From Avena insularis (Eukaryota; Streptophyta; Magnoliopsida; Poales; Poaceae), in contig CM042686.1 of NCBI GenBank assembly GCA_023614405.1, positions 468,628,740 to 468,692,739 of the forward strand: 64,000 bases of DNA, written 5' to 3'. Below the pieces are notes generated by a model. It made no database searches. It was not told where the DNA came from and worked only from the letters and a program-made list of their open reading frames with translations. Position 1 is the first letter of the stretch. Every line of letters begins with the position of its first letter. Position numbers and translations under genes: made by a program. This document shows positions 23,728-35,279 of this stretch, piece by piece.

Positions 23728-25108
23728 TGATGTCTACGCACTTCTATTCTTGTAGACAGTTGTTGGGCCTCCAAGTGCAGAGGTTTGTAGAACAACAACA
23801 AGTTTCCCTTAAGTGGATCACCCAAGGTTTATCGAACTCAGGGAGGAAGTGTTCAAAGGTATCCCTCTCAAGCAACCCTGCAATCAAGATACAAGAAGTC
23901 TCTTATGTCCCCAACACACCCAATACACTTGTCAGGTATATAGGTGCACTAATTCAGCGAATACATAGTAAAATACAAGCGGTATAGATATAAGACAACG
24001 GTGCTAGAAAATAGTTGATGACGTGGAAAAGACTAAAGACAAACTGAAATAAAGATGGAAGCAAGCAAACATGTAACAGATCTAGTTGCAAACGGTGTTT
24101 GAATGCTTAGAAACAAGGCCTAGGGATCATATTTTCACTAGTGAACACTCTCACATAAATATATTATCTTCATGATACTACTCTGAACTACTCTTCGGTT
24201 GGACACTCTAATCGATGGTAGGGCTATAACAACACACCTCAAAGTAAACATTTCCCATCTAGATAACCCCACACTGTCACCTTGAGCACGAGATGGTTCC
24301 AACAAACACCACAATTTCATAGAGACATCCAACTCCAAATATAACTCATAACAAGTATTTGAAATCTCTAGCCTAAGTGTCACCATGGTGTGCACACCAT
24401 CAACTTCACACACATGGGGAGAGCAGAGATCTATTAAAGCACTTGAGTAGCAAGGTAGATCTACTTGATTACAAAGCTCATGATCACAATATGATAACTC
24501 ATAGAGAGAGAGATGAACACATAGCTACCGGTAGAACCCTTTGCCTCGAGAGAGAACTACTCTCTCCTCATCATGGGAATCAACAATGGTGATGGAGATG
24601 GTGGTGGAGATCGATGGAGATGGCTCCGGGGGCACTTCCCCGTCCTGGCAGGGTGCCGGAACAGAGACTTTTTGTCCCCTAAATCTCCCCTTTGGTGGCG
24701 GCGGCGCTACGGAACTTTTTGTGGCTGGAGGCTTGACGACTTAGGGTTTTTGCGTCGGGAGGCATCTTATAGGCGAAGAGGCAAGGTCGGTGGGCGACCA
24801 GGGCTAGCCCGCGCCACCACATGGTGCAGCCACCCTGTGGCCCCTCTCCGTCTCATCTTCTGGCTCCATGAGTTTTCCTGTAAAATATCGACTTTGGCTT
24901 TTGTCCGATCCAATTCCGAGAATATTCATTTTCTGACTTTTTTGGAACCAAAAACAGAAGAAAACAGGCAACTAGTACTGTGGCATCTTGTTAATAGGTT
25001 AGTCAAAGAAAGTGTATAGAAATTCTCCAAAGTTGGAACAAAACACAAGAAAGTAGATAAAACCAAGCATAGAACATCAAAAATTATGGATACGTTAGCA
25101 ACGTGCCA
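23728..25108 (-). repeat. LTR of Athila-related minus element (3' LTR, 1381 bp)
   Basis: Plus-strand start TGATGTCTACG; the end reads AACGTGCCA where TATCA is expected. Confidence 0.85.
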
Positions 25109-27784
25109 ACATCCCCAAGCTCAACTCCTGCTCATCCTCGAGTAGGTAAGTGATAAAAAGAAAGAATAATTTTTGAGATGACATGCACCATCATAAACTT
25201 GATCAAAGTATTTGTAAGACAACGATAGCTGGGATCAGAGTACTTCAACATAGCATGAAAGATAAAGTTCTAGCAATAAGACAAAGCAACTATGTTGCAA
25301 CATGAAAAGGCACAAACAAAAGATTCATGAATAACAATGCTTTGCAAGACGTTTGTTTGTTTCACATAAAGAAAATATAGCATAGTGGCATTCAGCTTGT
25401 CCCTCATAGAGTAGCAAATAGATGCATAGGACACCTTCAAAGTTCATAAGAGTGACTAGATACAAATTGTTTAAGAACAAGCAATATCAAAATTATGCAT
25501 CAATCGACAAGTCATGGGACAATGCACATAGAACTAAGAATGGCCACTATGCTCTCAAAGTAGGTGCATAAAGATAGAAGGTTGAGACTCAACATAAATG
25601 TAAAAGAAAGGCTTTGATAGAAGGAAGCAGGGATTCAAGTCTCATAAAGAGCTTCCAAAAATTATGGTACTTATTAGCTTTCAGCTCTCATTGCCCCTAT
25701 CATATGCATCTTTAGGTGGTTAAGGTTAAAGTGACACCACTAAGAGGATATGCTTGGCAAGTTATAAGCCGAAGTCTCATGCCCCTTACTTATGAAGTAC
25801 GAACCTCATGCTACTCAACTTCAGTCACAAGTAAGCTCTTGTCATTGTAAGTACATATGTATCATAGAGAACCGCCAACGGGGTACCACTTGAACATGAT
25901 ACATGAGCTGTCCCATAATCAAAATGACAAGGCAAGCAGACAATGAGCATCTCAGCGATCTTTTTATTTGCTATTTGCATAGGTTTTTATTGAGGATGCT
26001 TCATAGAGTGCTCATTATGGTTATGCTGCAAGTTTCCACCATGATTAGGCATGGCTTAGGCTAGCGGCCTAGGTGTTTCTCTAACACACATACAAACTAC
26101 ATGATCTTACAAGTTCGACTTTTATTTCACACCGCCGGGATCCATAAGCAAAAGAATATGATATCAACGGGGTACAAAGTACAAGTGCAATGTTGAAAGC
26201 GTTCCCCATGATACATGGTTCTGCTAACTTCAACTTATAAAGCGCAAGCATATACGCAACAAAGATGGACGCAATGGTTCAAGTTTATTAAATGCAAGAA
26301 AGTAAAGTGTGCCATCAAGTTCATGAGAGATTTAATCACTAATTTTCACACAACAAGTTTAATTCGGAAGGTAGATAAAAACATGAATATACTTGGAGTA
26401 GCAAATTCTAATAGGTAGGTATGGTGGACTCTTTGGAATAACTGGGTTTTAGGAGTTGGATGCATGAGTGAGACTCATACTTGATTACGGAGGCTAGCAA
26501 AAGACTAGGAGCGACCAACTAAAAGATCAATAATGGCCATAATCATGCAGAGCGACAAAACATCATTAATTAAAGCATAAAGTGATATTACAAGTCGAAA
26601 ACTAAAGGATCATAAAGGCTTATGGTGACTTGGGATAGTCATAAAATGGTGTGAGCATGCGCCAAGTCAACCCAAATAAAGCATCAAAGGAGAATACCAC
26701 AATACTATGCTTTAATATGCTAAACAACACATGATCCTTCCAAGGCACATTAACCAATATCAATTGTTTATAACATGTCATGCTACAGAAAATAATACTA
26801 AGCATAAATCCAAATCAATATCAAGCATGGCATGACAAAGCATAGGCCACAATCAAAATCAAGCTCCCTTTACTACTTAGCATGAGCTTTCCTACTCTTT
26901 TCCAATCCAAACCAAACTATTTGAAAACTAATGTATGAAAGAGGGGGTCCAACCAATTTTTTTAGCAAACTAAGAAAACCAAGCAAACTAAAACCAAAAA
27001 TAGAAAACGAAGACGCTCCAAGAACAACACAACTGTGCATGAAATAATAAAAATGAAGTGTTTGGAAGAAACCTTGGATTTTTATTGATGAAGAAGGGGA
27101 TGCCTTGGGCATCCCTAAGGTTTGACGCTTGTACTTCTTGGATAATTCTTGGGGTGACACGGGGTGGCATCCCCAAGCTTGAGCTTTAGTCCACTCTTCA
27201 TCTCATTACATCATTCTCTCCATACACCTGAAATTTTCCCTTCATACAAAACTTCACACAATCTTTATTAGCAAGATTAGTGCACTCAAGATAATAAGTC
27301 TTTAGGTTCAGTTTCAACACCAATAAAACTTCCATTAAGACACAAGCTACTGAAGCACTTCCCTCAAAAAGCTGAATTCCCCAAAGAAAACTCAAAAAGG
27401 AACCAACAAGAAGCAAATGCAAATAATGGCAGAAATCTGTCAAAACAGACCAGCAGGTAAAACTCAATTTTTTCGAAGACCTTCTGTTGCTCAAATCGAA
27501 AAGTGTTGAACTAACGAAAGTTAGATAACAACCTGGGGCAGAAGCACAAAGATTCAAGCCTCAAAACGACTTACATAGATTTTACACGAATTTTTACGGT
27601 GAAGCACAAAAATCTGTTTCGGGACAGCAACTTTCCCAATCATTACTTCTCTCTCATTAGATGTTACTCATGACACAAAAAGCAAAGAAAAAGGATAAGG
27701 AGCGGTTATTACTGAGGTAATAACTTACAAGACTCATTTCAAACTTTTGGGTTATCTCCCAATAAGTACTTTTCTTTAACGCCT
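25109..27784 (-). other. Non-coding internal region of Athila-related minus element
   Basis: No supported frame. The minus strand next to the LTR has a purine tract (AGCTTGGGGATGT). Segments near 27050-27200 and 25680-26000 match, in reverse complement, the 35880-37450 region of the plus element. GCATCCCCAAGCTTGAGC-like blocks occur near 27165. Confidence 0.7.
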
Positions 27785-28314
27785 TTAAGTTAGGCATGAT
27801 AGTTTGAGAAGATGCTCACATAAGAAATATGAATTGAAGTAAAAAAGAGCATCAAGAAGCAAACTCAAAGCACATTTAAGTCTAACCCACTTCCTATGCA
27901 TAGGAATCTTGTAAAGAAACAAGTCATGAAAGCACAAAGCAGCAAGCATAGGATAGCAAAACAAGTGCAACTTCAAGACTTTCAACATAAAGAGGGGAAA
28001 ATTCATTTTGTTGAGATACATAATACCATGTTTCCCTCTCTCATAATAACTTTTAGTAGCATCATGAATAAAATTAACAATATAACTATCACATAAAACA
28101 TTCTTATCATGTGCCACATGCATGAAAGAATTAATACTCCCCACATAAACATAATCATTCTTATTAATTATAGTGGGAGCAAATTCAACAAAATAGCTAT
28201 CATTATTAATCTCATCACCATAATCATGGTTTTTTGAATTTTCTTTTCAGACAATTCATGTTCTACATTAGGAAAAATACTAAAAAGCTCTCTAATTTTG
28301 TTGTTGTTTTCCAT
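27785..28314 (-). pseudogene. ~176-codon frame of unknown function in Athila-related element
   Basis: Minus-strand ATG at 28314 (MENNNKIRELFSIF), stop TAA at 27785. A 1-nt deletion in an A-run near 28229 shifts the frame; after it the frame reads DYGDEINNDSYFVEFAP, NSFMHVAHDKNVLCDSYIV, SYYERGKHGIMYLNK, and a leucine- and cysteine-rich, hydrophobic end (LFCYPMLAALCFHDLFLYKI). It occupies the place of gag-protease and shares the last few bases and stop (CCTAACTTAA) with the gag-protease frame of the element at 31510. No domain is recognised. The hydrophobic half could span or touch membranes, but that is inference. Confidence 0.6.
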
Positions 28315-28420
28315 TAAGCCTAACTAGTGAAAACAAGAAACAAAAAGACAAAATTTCAGAATCTAAAGGAAATAACTTCAAGCACTCACACTAGAGGATG
28401 TGAGTACCTTTTACCTTACC

Positions 28421-28438
28421 TCCCCGGCAATGGCGCCA
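28421..28438 (-). other. Primer-binding site, Athila-related minus element
   Basis: Minus strand reads TGGCGCCATTGCCGGGGA, 10 nt inside the 5' LTR (28449). This is the Athila-type primer-binding site. Confidence 0.8.
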
Positions 28439-28448
28439 GAAAATAGCT

Positions 28449-29849
28449 TGATGTCTACGCACTTCTATTCTTATAGAAAGTTGTTCGGCCTCCAAGTGCA
28501 GAGGTTTGTAGAACAACAGCAAGTTTCCCTTAAGTGGATCACCCAAGGTTTATCGAACTCAGGGAGGAAGTGGTCAAAGGTATCCCTCTCAAGCCACCCT
28601 GCAATCAAGATACAAGAAGTCTCTTGTGTCCCCAACACACCCAATACACTTGTCAGGTATATAGGTGCACTAATTCGGCGAATACATAGTAAAATACAAG
28701 CAGTATAGATATAAGACAACGGTGCTAGAAAATAGCTTGGTGACGTGGAAAAGACTAAAGACAAACTGAAATAAAGATGGAAGCAAGCAAACATGTAACA
28801 TATCTAGTTGCAAATGGTGTTTGAATGCTTAGAAACAAGGCCTAGGGATCATACTTTCACTAGTGAACACTCTCATATAAATATATTATCTTCATGATAC
28901 TACTCTGAACTACTCTCCGGTTGGACACTCTAATCGATGGTAGGGCTATAATAGCACACCTCAAAGTAAGGCTTTCCCATCTAGATAACCCCACACTATC
29001 ACCTTGAGCACTAGATGGTTCCAACAAACACAACAATTTCATAGAGACATCCAACTCCAAATATAACTCATAACAAGTATTTGAAATCTCTAGCCTAAGT
29101 GCCACCATGGTGTGCACACTGTCAACTTCACACACAAGGGGAGAGCAGAGATCTATTAAAGCACTTGAGTAGCAAGGTAGATCTACTTGATTACAAAGCT
29201 CATGATCACAATATGATCATGCATAGAGAGAGAGATGAACACATAGCTACCGGTAGAACCCTTTGCCTCGAGAGAGAACTACTCTCTCCTCATCATGGGA
29301 ATCAGCAATGGTGATGGAGATGGTGGTGGAGATCGATGGAGATGGCTCCGAGGGCACTTCCCCATCCCGACGAGTCTTGAACAGAGACTTTTGTCCCCGA
29401 ATCTCCCTTGATTCTGTGGCTGTGGAACTTTTCGTGGCTGGAGGCTTGACGACTTAGGGTTTTTGCATCGGGAGGCATCTTATAGGCGAAGAGGCAAGGT
29501 CGTTGGGCGGCCAGGGGGCCCACACCACCTGGTGGGGCGTCCAGGGCTAGCCCGCGCCACCACATGGTGTGGCCACCCTGTGGCCCCACTCTGTCTCGTC
29601 TTCTGGCTCTGTGAGTCTTCCGGTAAAATATCGATTTTGGCTTTTGTCCGGTCCAATTTCGAGAATATTCATTTTCTGACTTTTCTGGAACCAAAAACAG
29701 AAGAAAATAGGCAACTAGCACTGTGTCATCTTGTTAATAGGTTAGTCCAAGAAAGTGTATAGAAATACTCCAAAGTTGGAACAAAACAAGAAAGTAGATA
29801 AAACCAAGCATGGAACATCAAAAATTATGGATACATTAGCAACGTATAA
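28449..29849 (-). repeat. LTR of Athila-related minus element (5' LTR, 1401 bp)
   Basis: Starts TGATGTCTACG and ends GTATAA where TATCA is expected (one transversion). Collinear with 23728-25108. Confidence 0.85.
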
Positions 29850-29854
29850 GGGTG
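29850..29854. repeat. Target-site duplication GGGTG, right
   Basis: Matches 23723-23727; Tekay LTR 2 resumes here. Confidence 0.85.
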
Positions 29855-31086
29855 CGATAGTGAGCTCGTCAGTGACGGTGGTACAAGGCCCTAGAGGCAT
29901 GGGCGGGGTAGGCGGACGGTGGCTTGCCTGCTAGCGGTCAGCTACGATGCAATGGCGTAGCTAGGGGCGGTGGTATGCGGTCGGGAAAGGTCGACGCTCT
30001 GCACGGCCGAGGCGGTGCTCGACGCGGCGTGTGGTGGCTGTTGGTCGTGTGGCGAGAAAAGGGCATGTCTGTGAGGCTACAGGGGTTAAGGCGGTGCGGC
30101 GCGTGCAAGCTGAGGTCGAGGCGCGGCTTGTGCTGGCCTGTCGGGGATGACGCTCTGGCGTGCTCCGTGCATGGCGCAGAGGCTCAGTGTGCGGGCGCTC
30201 CTCGGTGGTCCAGGGGTCGGCTGCGTCCATGGGGTGGATAGGGGATTACGGTAGGGTGCGGCGGAGCTAGGGGTGTGCTGGTTTGGTGCGGCGCTGTCTC
30301 TGGCGCGTTGCCCACGTTTGGCCGACGGAGACCAAGAACAGGCAGCGCGCTACTATACTTCCTGGCGATTGGGGGTGCTGGTCTGGGCTGGGGTAGATGC
30401 TAGGGGGACAAGGGAGTGAATGAGGTTAAATGGCTCAACAAGACATTGATCAAAACAGTGTTAGTTAGGCAGGTTTTTTTGTGATCACCAGGTGTTCGTG
30501 ACAATGGCCACAAGAGAATTAAATTTGAATTTTGAAATGATTTTTGGTGTGTGACTTGATCTCATGCTTGGTAGTTTGTGTTTTCTTGGGATTGTCAAGG
30601 TGAACTCATTTGAGTGGTTTTTGAAAAAGTGGGATCTATGCATATGAAATGGATTCCATTTTCAAATTACATTTAAAATTAGTGTTTAAATGTTTTTGTA
30701 AGATTTCAAAGTGGGCCTTGGTAGATCATTACTTGTACTAGCAAGGGGTGCAAAGAGTTATAAAAATTTCTGTTTGAATTTGACTTCTAGGAACACCTAA
30801 AGTGACCTAGTGGATAAAAATGGCAAAAGTGACCATTTGCATTTATTAATTCCATTTGATTTCTTTTTCTTTGGATTTTGTTTTGGAATGATCTAGATGA
30901 CGTGGAATTCATCTTTGAATCATTTTACAACCATTATAACAATCAAACATGGCATTTCCAAACAATTCTATATTAATGCAACACACATATGCATTCTTAA
31001 TTATTTTAATGATAAAAAGTTTTTGTTAACCCTAAATTGGGTGATTTGGATCTTAATGACATTGATTAAAGTTTTGGGATGTTACA
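29855..31086 (-). repeat. Tekay LTR 2, right part
   Basis: Continues the LTR interrupted at 23727 and ends GGATGTTACA. With the left part the LTR is about 3929 bp. Confidence 0.85.
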
Positions 31087-31509
31087 CGCGGGCGCATGAA
31101 GGATGGGTTGGATGCGTCCTTGAATGTATCTGCTGCTGCAGCGGCTGCTGCTGCTAAGCAACTTCTTTTGATTTTCTATATTTTGCTTGCATCCTATTTC
31201 TGGCTAAATGCATTGAACCTCGTTAAGCAACCTACTTTCTATCGCTATATCCTATTTAGCTGTGCACAACTATATCTACATTTGTTTTGTTTTCTGAATG
31301 AATGTATTCAGCCTGGTGTGATTTGCTACTCTAGATTTGCTACTTGATCGGAGGCAAAAAGAGGTCCAAAAGGGAACGAATTATCGAATAGAGAATCTTC
31401 TCTAGATTTGCTACCAATTTGGACAAAATGAAACATATATGTTTAGCGAGAGAGGAAAAGGGTACTCTTTCAAACTGCCAGTTAACGAGCTACCATCTTG
31501 ACGAGGCCC
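31087..31509 (+). pseudogene. Gene A, orphaned 3' end
   Basis: Begins with the second CGCGG target duplication, then continues the gene A coding end: GGGCGCATGAAGG, a GCTGCTGCAGCGGCTGCT tract (Ala-rich in the likely frame), and AT-rich 3' untranslated-like DNA up to the next element. The split position shows that about 19.6 kb of inserted sequence separates the halves of this exon. Confidence 0.65.
31505..31509. repeat. Target-site duplication GGCCC, left
   Basis: GGCCC precedes the LTR at 31510 and recurs at 39643-39647. Confidence 0.85.
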
Positions 31510-33121
31510 TAATACATTGCAAATGTATCTATAATTTTTGATGTTCCATGCTTAGTTTTATCCACTTTCTTGTGTTTTGTTCCAACTTTGGAGTTATTTT
31601 ATATTGATTTCTTGGACTAACCTATTAACAAGAGCCACAGTGCCAGCTGCCTATTTTCTGTTGTTTTTGGTTCCAGAAAAGTCAGAAAATGAATATTCTC
31701 GGAATTGGACGGGACAAAAGCCAAAGTGCCTATTTTTCCGGAAGGGATCAAGTGCCAGAAAAGGAGACGGAGAGGGGCCAGGGGCCGGCCACACCACCTG
31801 GCCGCGCGGCCAGGCCTGGCCTGCGCTAGGGGGTGGTCTGGCCGACCCCATCACCCCCTCGGCCTCTCCTTCCGCCTATAAGTTGCCCTCGGGACGAAAA
31901 CCCTAAGTACCCGAGCAAAAATCCATGAAAGAGTCTGTAGCCGCCATCATCTCCATCCCTAGATCGGGAGGGATCTGAAGCTCTTCCCGGCACCCTGCCA
32001 GAGAGGGGAATTCACCCTGGAGGCCTTCTTCAACGGATGCGTGAGTAGTTCATCCTTGGACTACGGATCCATGTAGTAGCTAGATGGCTGGCTTCTCCTC
32101 CTTTGTGCTTTCATGTTTAGATCTTGTGAGCTCCGTTCATGATCAAGATCATCTATTTGTAATCCATACATGTTGTGTTTGCGGGGATCCAATGGATATT
32201 GAGATGCTATTTCAGATTGATTATTGATTCTATCATGTCTTTGTTATTTGAGATCTTGCATGCTTTCCGTTGTTAGTAGCTATCTTGGCCAAGTAGATGC
32301 TAGCAACTCAAGAGATTAATTTATGCTCGATTGTGGGTTCATGCCTCTGGTAATCTGGGGAAGTGACAGAAATCTCTAAGGTACTAGATGTGCTATTGCT
32401 ACTAGGGAGAAAACAACGATCTTTTGTTCATAGAACAATTGTATTGTTTACTTTACACACAGTTCGTAAGGCAATAATCTGTTGCTTGCAACTTAATACT
32501 GGAGGGGGTTCGGATGATAACCTGAAGGTGGATTATTAGTCATAGATGTAGTTGGATGGCGGTCTATGTATTATGTTGTAATGCCTAATCAAGTCTGAGA
32601 GGAGTCAAGATGATTAGTATATGCATGTATTGCTTTCTCGGTGTTTGTCAATTGCCCCGCTGTAATTTGTTCACCCAGCATGTTATCTATCTAAGGAGAG
32701 CCACCTCTAGTGAACTATGGATCCCGGTCCTTTTTCTTTACATATAATCTACAATCTTTTACTGCTTTGTGTTTACTTTCTGCAAACTTTTACTTCTTTC
32801 CATTCAATACGTTTAGTCCTTTGTTTTCCGCAAAACACGGTGAGATTGACAACCTCATCGCAAGTTGGGGACAAAGTTCTGTGGTTATGTTGTGCAGGTC
32901 TCCACGTTGCTACTAGCACCGGTAGTCTTGTATGCCAAAGCTTCGATTAGTAACACCTTTGAGGCGTTTCCTTGCTCCTACTGGTTCGATTAAACCTTGG
33001 TTTCATAACTGAGGGAAACTTGCTGCTGTGCTCATCATACCTTCCTCTCGGGGTTCCCAACGAGCTCTACATCAACACCACGCACCAAGCACTTTTCTAG
33101 GCGCCGTGTATTGAGCCATCA
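31510..33121 (+). repeat. 5' LTR of Athila-related plus element (1612 bp)
   Basis: Starts TAATACATTGCAAATG (the canonical TG has become TA; the other LTR has TGATACATTGC) and ends TTGAGCCATCA. A CCTATAAG TATA-like motif lies near 31875. Confidence 0.85.
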
Positions 33122-33131
33122 AGCGATTTTC

Positions 33132-33149
33132 TGGCGTCATTGCCGGGGA
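33132..33149 (+). other. Primer-binding site, Athila-related plus element
   Basis: TGGCGTCATTGCCGGGGA, 10 nt after the LTR. It differs from the minus-element site by one C-to-T change in a CpG. Confidence 0.8.
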
Positions 33150-33312
33150 GTCAAGGACATCTTCACAAGGGGAGTCCCTCATAACCAATCACTTTACTTT
33201 GTTGTTTTTGTTTTGCTTAGTTTCCTTTTTGCTTTGTTTGCTTGTTTTGTTCTTCAAAAATGCAAAAAAATTAGTTTTACTTGTTTGCTTTCTTATTTGA
33301 AAACGCAAAAAA

Positions 33313-35279
33313 ATGACTACTCTTGAAAACGCTAAGTTGTGTGACTTCACTAGCACGAACAACAATGATTTTATGAGCACTCCCATTGCTCCATGTGTGG
33401 CTGAAAATACTTTCTTTGAGATAAAACCTGCTTTGCTCAACCTTGTTATGAGAGAACAATTTTCTGGTATTGGTAATGAAGATTCTACTTCCCATCTAAA
33501 TAACTTTGTTGAAATTTGTGAGATGCAAAAGCATAGGGATATAGATGGTGATATTATTAAGCTAGAATTGTTTCCTTTCTCTTTGAGAGGAAAAGCTAAA
33601 GAATGGTTGAATTCCTTAACTAGGAATAGTATTAATTCTTGGACTAAGTGCAAAAATGCTTTTATTGTAAAATACTATCCTCCTGCTAAGATTATATCCA
33701 TGAGAAGTGAAATAATGAAGTTTAAACAACTTGATAATGAGCATGTTGCTCAAGCTTGGGAAAGAATGAAATCTTTGGTAAAGATTTGTCCCACTCATGG
33801 ACTGACTGCTTGGATGATCATCCAAACTTTTTATCCAGGATTGAACTATTCTTCAAGGAACCTATTGGATTCAGCTGCTAGGGGTACCTTTATGACCATC
33901 ACTTTCGGTGTTGCAACAAAACTATTGGACAATATGATGGTTAATTATTCTGAATGGCATACTGAGAGAGCTCCACAAGGTAAGAAGGTAAATTCTATTG
34001 AAGAAACCTCCTCCTTGAGTGATAAGATTGATATTATTATGTCCATGCTTGTTAATGGGAAAGCCCATATTGATCCAAATAATGTTCCTTTAGCCTCTTT
34101 GGTTGCTCAAGAAGAGCAAGTTGATGTGAACTTCATAAGAAATAACAACTTTAGCAACAATGCTTATGGTAATAATGCTTATAGGAACAATTTTGGTAAC
34201 AACAATTATAAGCCATATCCTCCCAACAATGGTAATGCTTATGGAAATCCTTACAAAAATAATAAGAGTGCTCCCTCTAAACTTGAAGTTATGCTTAAAG
34301 AGTTTATTAGTAAACAAACTGCTTTCAATAAAACTATTGAGGAAAAACTCTCTGCTGAAAGAAATATATCATCTTTGTCTGAAGCTCAATCTTCATTGAT
34401 TAATAAGATGGCTGCTAAACCTGAAACTAATGAGAATCTCTTTGCAGCTACTAATGCCATACAAGTAAGAAATGATGAAAATGTTAGACTATTAGCTGAA
34501 TTACATGCTAAGTGGGAAAGAGAAGATGAAATTGCTAGAAACATTAGTGTTTCTACTATTACCACCACTAGTGTTGAGGCTAGTAATAGTTCTACTACTT
34601 TAGATGATAAAGCTGATTTTGATCTTGATGGTTGCAACATCTCTGAAGTTATTAAGTTTCTACAAAAGCTTGCTAAAGTCCTAATGCTAGTGCTATGAAC
34701 ATGGCTTTTACAAAACACATTACTGATGCTCTCATATACATTAAAGAAGAAAAGATGAAACATAAAGCTTCTATTCCTATAAAGCAAGAAGATGGTTGGA
34801 AACCCATCATTAATATGAAAGTGAATGACTTTGATTTCAAAGCTTTATGTGATCTTGATAGTAGTGTTTCTATTATGCCTAGAAGGATTTATGATATGCT
34901 TGATTTGCCTCCTCTTGGAGATTGCTATTTGAATGTCCCACTTGATGCTAATGCTAAAAAGAAACTCATGGGGAGTCTTAATGATGTCCTTATTATGGTT
35001 AATAATTCCTATGTCCCCGTTGATTTCTATGTTTTGGATGTTGAATACAATGCTTCTTGTCCTATTACTTTGGGAAGACCTTTTCTTAGAACTATTGGTG
35101 CCATCATTGATATGAAAGAAGGCACCATTAAATATCAACTCCCACTCAAGAAAGGTATAGAACACTTCCCTAAAAAGAGAGAAAATATTTCTTTTGCTTC
35201 TCCTATGAAAACAAAATTTGGTCTTAATGCTTCTTCATTTGAGAACACATGCTTTCTTTGCTTCTTATGCCTAACTTAA
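33313..35279 (+). pseudogene. gag-protease of Athila-related plus element
   Basis: Gag (ATG 33313, 461 codons) has the retrotransposon gag core FPFSLRGKAKEWLNSL and FIVKYYPPAKI (residues about 90-130), and an Asn/Tyr-rich stretch with repeated NNAYGNN (residues about 275-320). No CCHC knuckle is visible. A one-base loss in the A-run 34675-34677 separates it from the protease frame (to 35279), which has ALCDLDSSVSIMP, the aspartic protease motif with Asp where Gly normally follows Leu, and ITLGRPFLRTIGAIIDM. The frame ends with CCTAACTTAA, as in the minus element. Gag would form the particle and protease would cut gag; this copy is frameshifted. Confidence 0.85.

Larger units (their letters stand above)
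23728..29849 (-). mobile_element. Athila-related non-autonomous LTR element (minus strand)
   Basis: 6.1-kb element with LTRs 23728-25108 and 28449-29849, TSD GGGTG, and a minus-strand primer-binding site at 28421-28438. It has no gag, protease, reverse transcriptase or integrase. Its only coding candidate is a ~176-codon frame (27785-28314). The rest of the internal region is non-coding and collinear with the internal 3' part of the plus-strand element at 31510-39642. It must depend on proteins from relatives. Confidence 0.85.
11486..31086 (-). mobile_element. Tekay-type Ty3/gypsy element complex (copy 1), rearranged
   Basis: Minus-strand LTR retrotransposon complex inserted in gene A. Left LTR 11486-15042, gag-pol 15092-19610, extra upstream frame 19858-20630, then a foreign segment (20632-21030, copy of gene A exon 2), and the second LTR 21031-23727 plus 29855-31086, itself interrupted by another element. 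Outer target duplications CGCGG match. A chromodomain-like tail in pol, as in the better preserved third copy, points to the Tekay/Del branch of chromoviruses. The expected primer-binding site next to the right LTR is absent because foreign sequence sits there. Confidence 0.85.
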
